Below, piece by piece: positions 58,594-64,000 of a stretch of 64,000 nt of DNA. This DNA comes from Pseudomonas kribbensis (GTDB taxonomy: Bacteria > Pseudomonadota > Gammaproteobacteria > Pseudomonadales > Pseudomonadaceae): contig NZ_CP029608.1 in NCBI RefSeq assembly GCF_003352185.1, forward strand, positions 2,046,001 to 2,110,000, read 5' to 3'. The position numbers and the translations under genes were made by a program. A model generated the notes under the pieces. The model was given only the letters and a program-made list of their open reading frames with translations. It had not been told where the DNA came from and did not search any database. Position 1 is the first letter of the stretch; the number at the start of each line of letters is the position of its first letter.

Positions 58594-59358
58594 ATGAACG
58601 AACAGTTGCAACCCCTCAAGAAACAACCGCGAGCAGGCAAAGCCGGCCGCAGCGGAACCCAGGACGATATTGTCTATGCGCATATCTTCGAGGCGATCCT
58701 CGAACAGCGCCTGGCGCCCGGTACAAAGTTGAGCGAAGAAGCGCTGGGGGAAATTTTCGGGGTCAGCCGCACCATCATTCGCCGCGCGCTCTCGCGTCTG
58801 GCCCATGAAGGCGTGGTGCTGTTGCGGCCGAACCGTGGCGCGGTGGTGGCGAGCCCGAGCGTCGAAGAGGCGCGTCAGGTGTTCCTCGCTCGCCGTCTGG
58901 TGGAGCGCGCGATCACTGAACTGGCGGTGCAGCACGCAACGGCCGAGCAGATCGCCGAATTGCGCCAGATGGTCAACGACGAACGTGACAGCTTCTCTCG
59001 TGGCGATCGCGGTGCCGGCATCCGTCTCTCCGGCGAATTCCACCTGAAACTGGCCGAAGCGGCGAAGAACGCTCCGCTGATCAGCTTCCAGCGCAGCCTG
59101 GTTTCGCAGACTTCGCTGATCATCGCCCAATATGAAAGCGGCAACCGCTCGCACTGCTCCTACGACGAACACACCCAGTTGATCGACGCCATCGAAGCGC
59201 GCAACGGCGAGCTGGCGGTGGACCTGATGATGCATCACATGGATCACATCGACAGCAAGCTCAACCTCGACGAGGAAAGCGCGTCCGACGATCTGCATGC
59301 GGTGTTCTCGCATCTGTTGCAGACCAAAAAGCCGGGGCGGCCTGCGGCCAAGCTCTGA
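58594..59358 (+). CDS. GntR-family (FCD) transcriptional regulator
   Basis: 254 residues. Winged helix (about 30-95, LSEEALGEIFGVSRTIIRRA) and FCD effector domain with metal-binding-type residues (EFHLKLAE, CSYDEHTQLID). The start MNEQLQPLKKQ at 58594 has no strong ribosome site; the open frame upstream to 58384 crosses the promoter region and is not conserved. Divergent from the BenE-like gene and upstream of the minus-strand guaD block, so it probably controls uptake and purine breakdown. Confidence 0.88.
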   Translation: MNEQLQPLKKQPRAGKAGRSGTQDDIVYAHIFEAILEQRLAPGTKLSEEALGEIFGVSRTIIRRALSRLAHEGVVLLRPNRGAVVASPSVEEARQVFLARRLVERAITELAVQHATAEQIAELRQMVNDERDSFSRGDRGAGIRLSGEFHLKLAEAAKNAPLISFQRSLVSQTSLIIAQYESGNRSHCSYDEHTQLIDAIEARNGELAVDLMMHHMDHIDSKLNLDEESASDDLHAVFSHLLQTKKPGRPAAKL

Positions 59359-59378
59359 GTTGACACCGTGTCGCGCCC

Positions 59379-59443
59379 ATCGCGAGCAGGCTCGCTCCCA
59401 CAAGGGAATGCGTTGCAAATGTGGGAGCGAGCTTGCTCGCGAT
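59379..59443. repeat. Inverted REP pair between GntR gene and guaD
   Basis: Two REPs, 59379-59402 and 59420-59443, arranged with the GTGGGAG ends inward, opposite to the element at 18304-18393. The 17-bp spacer AGGGAATGCGTTGCAAA is nearly identical to that of the element at 61727-61791. Confidence 0.9.
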
Positions 59444-59461
59444 AGCTTTCTGACAGGCAAT

Positions 59462-59499
59462 AAAAATCCCCCGGACTGAAAAGTACCGGGGGATTTTTT
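59462..59499. terminator. Bidirectional terminator between GntR gene and guaD
   Basis: AAAAATCCCCCGG / CCGGGGGATTTTTT around a 10-nt loop. It ends both the GntR transcript and guaD. Confidence 0.92.
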
Positions 59500-59514
59500 A
59501 TGCCTTGGGAAAAC

Positions 59515-60819
59515 TCAGCGTTGATGCACCAGCGCACCCGCCGCATAGGTCTGGGCCACGGTGCGGTCATCGCCCAGGGTCATCAGCACGAACAACGTTT
59601 CGGCAATGTTGTTGGACTGTTTCAGGCGGTAGCTCAGCAGCGGCGTGGCGTTGTAATCCAGCACCAGGAAGTCGGCATCGGAGCCCGGTTGCAGGTTGCC
59701 GATCTTGTCTTCCAGGCGCAGTGCCCGCGCGCCGCCGAGGGTGGCGAGGTACAGCGACTTGAACGGGCTCAGGCGCGCACCTTGCAGTTGCATCACTTTG
59801 TAGGCTTCGTTCAGGGTCTGCAGCAGCGAGAAACTGGTGCCGCCGCCCACGTCAGTGCCGAGGCCGACGTTCAGTTTGTGCTTCTCGGCCATCGGCAGGT
59901 TGAACAGGCCGCTGCCGAGGAAGAAGTTCGAGGTCGGGCAGAACGAGATCGCCGAGCCGGTTTCCGCCAGGCGCGCGCATTCGTCGTCGCACAGGTGCAC
60001 GCCGTGGGCGAACACCGAACGCTCGCCGAGCAACTGGTAGTGATCGTAGACGTCGAGGTAGCCCTTGCGCTCCGGGAACAGCTCCTTGACCCACTCGATT
60101 TCCTTGAGGTTCTCGCTGATGTGGGTCTGCATGTACAGATCCGGGTATTCCGTCAGCAACTGACCGGCTAGGGTCAGTTGTTCCGGGGTGCTGGTCGGGG
60201 CGAAGCGTGGGGTGACCGCATAGTGCAGACGACCCTTGCCGTGCCAGCGCTCGATCAGCGCCTTACTGTCGACGTAGCTGGATTCAGCGGTGTCGGTCAG
60301 GTAGTCGGGTGCGTTGCGGTCCATCATCACCTTGCCGGCGATCATCCGCAGGTCGAGCTTCTCGGCCGCTTCGAAGAACGAGTTCACCGACTGCGGGTGC
60401 ACGCTGCCGAACACCAGCGCGGTGGTGGTGCCGTTGCGCAGCAGTTCCTTGATGAAAATGTCCGCCACTTCATCGGCGTGGGCCTTGTCGCCGAACTGGC
60501 TTTCGCACGGGAAGGTGTAGGTGTTCAGCCAGTCGAGCAATTGCTCGCCGTAGGCGCCGACCATGCCGGTCTGCGGCAGGTGGATGTGGGTGTCGATGAA
60601 ACCCGGGGTGATCAGTGCATCCTTGTGATGCGTGATCTCGATGTCCGCCGGCAGGGTCGGCAGCAGTTCGCTGGCGTGGCCGAGGGCGCTGATCTTGCCG
60701 CCATCGACCACCAGCAGGCCGTCCTCGAAATACTCGTAGGAGGCTTCGATGCCGACCTCGGCAGGGTCGGCGATGCTGTGCAGGATGGCGGCGCGGTAGG
60801 CTTTGCGAGTCAGAGGCAT
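59515..60819 (-). CDS. guaD: Guanine deaminase
   Basis: 434 residues, amidohydrolase fold. The metal-binding HxH is in FIDTHIHLPQTG, further ligands are in QTHISEN and the catalytic Asp region DVGGGTSFS. It converts guanine to xanthine, the substrate of XdhAB. Last gene of the minus-strand xdhB-xdhC-guaD row, 13 bp after xdhC. Confidence 0.95.
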   Translation of the reverse strand: MPLTRKAYRAAILHSIADPAEVGIEASYEYFEDGLLVVDGGKISALGHASELLPTLPADIEITHHKDALITPGFIDTHIHLPQTGMVGAYGEQLLDWLNTYTFPCESQFGDKAHADEVADIFIKELLRNGTTTALVFGSVHPQSVNSFFEAAEKLDLRMIAGKVMMDRNAPDYLTDTAESSYVDSKALIERWHGKGRLHYAVTPRFAPTSTPEQLTLAGQLLTEYPDLYMQTHISENLKEIEWVKELFPERKGYLDVYDHYQLLGERSVFAHGVHLCDDECARLAETGSAISFCPTSNFFLGSGLFNLPMAEKHKLNVGLGTDVGGGTSFSLLQTLNEAYKVMQLQGARLSPFKSLYLATLGGARALRLEDKIGNLQPGSDADFLVLDYNATPLLSYRLKQSNNIAETLFVLMTLGDDRTVAQTYAAGALVHQR

Positions 60820-60832
60820 GAGGGTTCTCTAA

Positions 60833-61690
60833 TCAGTTTGAGGCTTTGAGTGTGGCGGCCTGACTGCGGCGCGAAACCGGCAGCAGTTTGGCAATCGGTT
60901 CGGCGCTGGCGGTGTGCTGGCCGAAATTGGCGTTATAGGTGGCGATGATCTCGCCGGCGATGGAGATGGCGATTTCCACAGGCAATTTGCCTTTGACTTC
61001 GCTGATGCCCATCGGGCAGCGCATGCGTTGCACGACACTGGCGTCGAATCCGCGATCACGCAGGCGGTGTTCGAACTTGGCGCGTTTGGTCTTCGAGCCG
61101 ATCAGGCCGAACCAGGTGAAGTCGTTGCGCTTGAGGATCGCGGCGGTGAGTTCCAGATCCAGCTGATGGTTGTGGGTCATGACGATGCAGTAGCTGCCGG
61201 CGGGCAAGTCGTCGATTTCATCCACAGGCTCTTCGGCGACGATTTTACGCACGCCGTGGGGAATCTGTTTGGGAAATTCCTCTTCCCGGGAATCGATCCA
61301 GCGCACCCGGCAGGGCAGGCTGGCGAGCAAGGGAACCAGTGCGCGGCCAACATGACCGGCGCCGAACACGGCGATCTGCGCCTGCACCTGGCCCATCGGT
61401 TCGAACAACAGCACCGTGGCGCCACCGCAGCACTGGCCGAGGCTGGCGCCGAGGCTGAAGCGCTCCAGATGGGTGTCCTGCCGGCCGCTGGCGAGCATTT
61501 CGCGGGCGATCTGCATGGCTTTGTATTCCAAGTGCCCGCCACCGATGGTGTCGAACATCTGGCGGGCGCTGACGACCATTTTCGAGCCGGCATTGCGCGG
61601 CGTCGAGCCGAGTTCTTCGATGATCGTCACCAGAACGCAGGGCTCGCCCTGGTTCTGCAGGTCGGCGAGGGCGTCGATCCAGTTGTACAT
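60833..61690 (-). CDS. xdhC: Xanthine dehydrogenase accessory protein
   Basis: 285 residues. N-terminal XdhC domain (GSTPRNAGSKMVV, GGGHLEYKAMQIA) and C-terminal Rossmann domain (VFGAGHVGRALVPLL). It binds molybdenum cofactor and helps insert it, with sulfuration, into xanthine dehydrogenase. ATG 61690 follows GAGGTG; the GTG six bases upstream gives a two-residue longer product. Confidence 0.93.
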   Translation of the reverse strand: MYNWIDALADLQNQGEPCVLVTIIEELGSTPRNAGSKMVVSARQMFDTIGGGHLEYKAMQIAREMLASGRQDTHLERFSLGASLGQCCGGATVLLFEPMGQVQAQIAVFGAGHVGRALVPLLASLPCRVRWIDSREEEFPKQIPHGVRKIVAEEPVDEIDDLPAGSYCIVMTHNHQLDLELTAAILKRNDFTWFGLIGSKTKRAKFEHRLRDRGFDASVVQRMRCPMGISEVKGKLPVEIAISIAGEIIATYNANFGQHTASAEPIAKLLPVSRRSQAATLKASN

Positions 61691-61726
61691 GTTCACCTCG
61701 ACATCTTCGTTGTCTGTTCGGGCCTC

Positions 61727-61791
61727 TTCGCGAGCAAGCCCGCTCCCACAAGGGAATGCATTCCAAATGTGGGAGCGAGCCTGCTCGCGAA
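61727..61791. repeat. Inverted REP pair between xdhC and xdhB
   Basis: REPs at 61727-61750 and 61768-61791 with GTGGGAG ends inward and the spacer AGGGAATGCATTCCAAA. The left arm has one transition relative to the right. It lies inside the xdhB-xdhC-guaD transcript and may stabilise or uncouple it. Confidence 0.9.
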
Positions 61792-61806
61792 GGCCGCGCC
61801 TCGATC

Positions 61807-64000
61807 CTAGAGCGGAGCCAACTCGGTTTCAGCCTCGACGGCCTTCACCGCTTTGAGCTGACGCATCTGCTCGCAACCCCACAACACCCGCTCCGGGGTC
61901 GCCGGCGCGTCGATCTTCGGTTGGTGCTTGTAGTCGCCCAGACTGGCCACCGCATCCTTGATCGCGCACCACGCGGCGATGCCGAGCATGAACGGCGGCT
62001 CACCCACAGCCTTGGAGTGGAACACCGTGTCTTCCGGGTTCTTGCGGTTTTCCACCAGCTTCACCCGCAGATCCAGCGGCATGTCCGCCACGGCCGGGAT
62101 CTTGTAGCTGGCCGGGCCGTTGGTCATCAGCTTGCCCTTGTTGTTCCACACCAGTTCTTCCATGGTCAGCCAGCCCATGCCTTGGACGAAACCGCCCTCG
62201 ACCTGGCCAATGTCGATGGCCGGGTTCAGCGAGGCGCCGACGTCGTGCAGGATGTCGGTACGCAGCATCTTGTACTCGCCGGTCAGGGTGTCGACGATCA
62301 CTTCGCAGCACGCCGCGCCGAAGGCGAAGTAGTAGAACGGCCGACCACGGGCCTGGCTGCGGTCGTAGTAGATTTTCGGGGTCTTGTAGAACCCGGTGCT
62401 CGACAACGACACCTGATTGAAATACGCCAGCTGGATCAGCGCTTCGAAGGTCATGATGTGGTCGCGCACACGGACGTGGCCGTTGTGGAATTCCACGTCT
62501 TCTTCGCTGACCTTGTAGTGCCGCGCGGCGAACTCGACGAGGCGCTGCTTGATGATTTCCGCCGCGTTCTGCGCGGCTTTACCGTTGAGGTCGGCACCGC
62601 TGGACGCCGCCGTCGGCGAGGTGTTCGGCACCTTGTCGGTGTTGGTCGCGGTGATCTGCACGCGGTCCATTTCCACCTGGAACACTTCGGCCACGACTTG
62701 CGCGACTTTGGTGTTCAGACCCTGACCCATTTCCGTGCCGCCATGGTTCAAATGGATGCTGCCGTCGGTGTAGACGTGCACCAGGGCGCCGGCCTGGTTG
62801 AGGAAGCTGGCGGTAAAGGAAATGCCGAATTTCACCGGGGTCAGCGCCAGGCCTTTTTTCAGGATCGGGCTGTTGGCGTTGTAGCGACGGATCGCTTCGC
62901 GGCGCTCGGCGTACTGGCTGCTTTCTTCCAGTTCGGCGGTCATTTCCTCGAGCATGTTGTGCTCGACGGTCTGGTAGTAATGGGTGACGTTACGCTCGGT
63001 CTTGCCGTAGTAGTTGGCCTTGCGCACGGCCAGCGGATCGAGGTTGAGGTGACGGGCGATGGCGTCCATCACTTCCTCGATCGCGACCATCCCTTGGGGG
63101 CCGCCGAAACCACGGTACGCAGTGTTCGACGCGGTGTTGGTCTTGCAGCGGTGACCGTTGATGGTGGCGTCACCGAGGTAGTACGAGTTGTCCGAGTGGA
63201 ACATCGCCCGGTCGACAATCGAGGCCGACAGGTCAGGCGAACAGCCGCAGTTACCGGCCAGATCCATCGCAATCCCGTGCAGGCGCCCGGTGCTGTCGAA
63301 GCCAACGTCGTACTCGACGTAGAACGGGTGACGCTTGCCGGTCATCAGCATGTCTTCGACCCGTGGCAGGCGCATCTTGGTCGGCTGGCCGGTGAGGTGT
63401 GCGACCACGGCGCACAGGCACGCCGGGCTTGCAGCCTGGGTCTCCTTGCCACCGAAACCACCGCCCATGCGGCGCATGTCGACGACGATTTTGTTCATCG
63501 AAACGTCGAGGACTTCAGCCACCAGTTTCTGCACTTCGGTGGGGTTCTGGGTCGAGCAGTAGACGATCATGCCGCCGTCTTCGGTCGGCATTACCGAGGA
63601 GATCTGGGTCTCCAGATAGAAGTGTTCCTGACCGCCAATGTGCAGCGTGCCTTGAATGCGATGCTCAGCGGTGGCCAACGCATTGGCCGAATCGCCGCGC
63701 TGGTGGGTGTGGCTGTCGAGCACGAAGTGGCGTTTGCGCAGGGCTTCGACCACGTCCAGCACCGGTTCCAGATCTTCGTATTCGATGATCGCGGCCATGG
63801 CGGCCTTGCGTGCGGTTTCCAGATCTTTCGCGGCCACGGCCAGCACCGGTTGACCGACGAACTGCACGTCATCGATGGCCAGCAGCGGATCGCCCGGCAG
63901 CAGCGGGCCGATGTCTTTCAGGCCCGGCACGTCTACGTGGGTGATGGCGATGCGCACGCCTTCGAAGGCGTAGCAGGGTTTGGTGTCGATGCTGATGATT
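61807..64000 (-). CDS. xdhB: Xanthine dehydrogenase molybdopterin-binding subunit (partial)
   Basis: Frame open to the right edge; 731 residues seen and the N-terminus is missing (the first residues read IISIDTKPCYAFEGV). Molybdenum-domain landmarks are MGGGFGGKETQA, TAYRGFGGPQGM, GGTEMGQGLNTKVAQ and the C-terminal KAVGEPPFMLG. It oxidises hypoxanthine/xanthine to urate with XdhA, whose gene should lie just beyond the edge. A GTG at 63957 is an internal codon, not the start. Confidence 0.95.
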   Translation of the reverse strand, partial: IISIDTKPCYAFEGVRIAITHVDVPGLKDIGPLLPGDPLLAIDDVQFVGQPVLAVAAKDLETARKAAMAAIIEYEDLEPVLDVVEALRKRHFVLDSHTHQRGDSANALATAEHRIQGTLHIGGQEHFYLETQISSVMPTEDGGMIVYCSTQNPTEVQKLVAEVLDVSMNKIVVDMRRMGGGFGGKETQAASPACLCAVVAHLTGQPTKMRLPRVEDMLMTGKRHPFYVEYDVGFDSTGRLHGIAMDLAGNCGCSPDLSASIVDRAMFHSDNSYYLGDATINGHRCKTNTASNTAYRGFGGPQGMVAIEEVMDAIARHLNLDPLAVRKANYYGKTERNVTHYYQTVEHNMLEEMTAELEESSQYAERREAIRRYNANSPILKKGLALTPVKFGISFTASFLNQAGALVHVYTDGSIHLNHGGTEMGQGLNTKVAQVVAEVFQVEMDRVQITATNTDKVPNTSPTAASSGADLNGKAAQNAAEIIKQRLVEFAARHYKVSEEDVEFHNGHVRVRDHIMTFEALIQLAYFNQVSLSSTGFYKTPKIYYDRSQARGRPFYYFAFGAACCEVIVDTLTGEYKMLRTDILHDVGASLNPAIDIGQVEGGFVQGMGWLTMEELVWNNKGKLMTNGPASYKIPAVADMPLDLRVKLVENRKNPEDTVFHSKAVGEPPFMLGIAAWCAIKDAVASLGDYKHQPKIDAPATPERVLWGCEQMRQLKAVKAVEAETELAPL

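Overview
The window looks like a chromosomal segment of a Pseudomonas of the fluorescens group. The support is the gene order crfX-cmpX-sigX-oprF, ppsR/ppsA and pyrD-rmf-rlmKL-dacB-yggL, a GntR-prpBC-acnD-prpF-prpD methylcitrate operon, high-GC codon use throughout, and REP/REPIN elements with the GTGGGAGCGAGC core typical of that group. I see no rRNA, tRNA, CRISPR array, prophage or complete insertion sequence. The calls rest on reading translations and motifs by eye; no database search was run.

Layout, left to right. (1) 1-3505: most of an Rhs/YD-repeat toxin-type protein whose C-terminus lies off the left edge. (2) 3.7-9.1 kb: a HAD phosphatase, a divergent SDR/LysR pair, and a hydantoin-racemase-like protein with an NCS1 permease. 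(3) 9.1-12 kb: cysH, thrH and pabB. (4) 12.1-15.2 kb: a tight three-gene unit of retropepsin-like protease, inactive transglutaminase with 7 TM segments, and ATP-grasp ligase. Its architecture is recognisable but its function is not established. (5) 15.4-23.9 kb: the propionate/2-methylcitrate operon with two palindromic operators and a REPIN. (6) 23.9-27 kb: an ABC importer-type ATPase and a double-length permease without a binding protein. (7) 27.3-36.5 kb: ppsR/ppsA, an alpha/beta hydrolase, rraA, then the cell-envelope block cmaX-crfX-cmpX-sigX-oprF. (8) 36.5-48 kb: nitrate assimilation (cobA, nasA, nirD, nirB, a phosphatase-kinase fusion, a nitrate transporter, nasT, nasS). (9) 48.2-57.1 kb: pyrD, rmf, rlmKL, a CHASE-PAS-GGDEF diguanylate cyclase, dacB and yggL. 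(10) 57.2-64 kb: a purine-catabolism block with a BenE-type permease, a GntR regulator, guaD, xdhC and xdhB; xdhB runs off the right edge.

The strongest result is in the nitrate block. Each of its three minus-strand transcription units (nirB-nirD-nasA-cobA, narK-kinase, nasS-nasT) begins with a good sigma-54 -24/-12 element. Each is followed by a leader carrying hexaloop hairpins with A at loop position 1 and G at position 4, and then an intrinsic terminator. In all three the last hexaloop hairpin shares bases with the 5' arm of the terminator. This is the layout expected for antitermination by the ANTAR protein NasT. Here it also covers nasST itself and a Ser/Thr kinase-phosphatase.

Other points of note: a racemase-family protein that lacks the first catalytic cysteine; a prp operator that runs straight into the regulator's start codon; similar TTGT-TACAA palindromes at the hydantoin permease and at the purine-block GntR gene; and four REPIN-like elements in two opposite arrangements.
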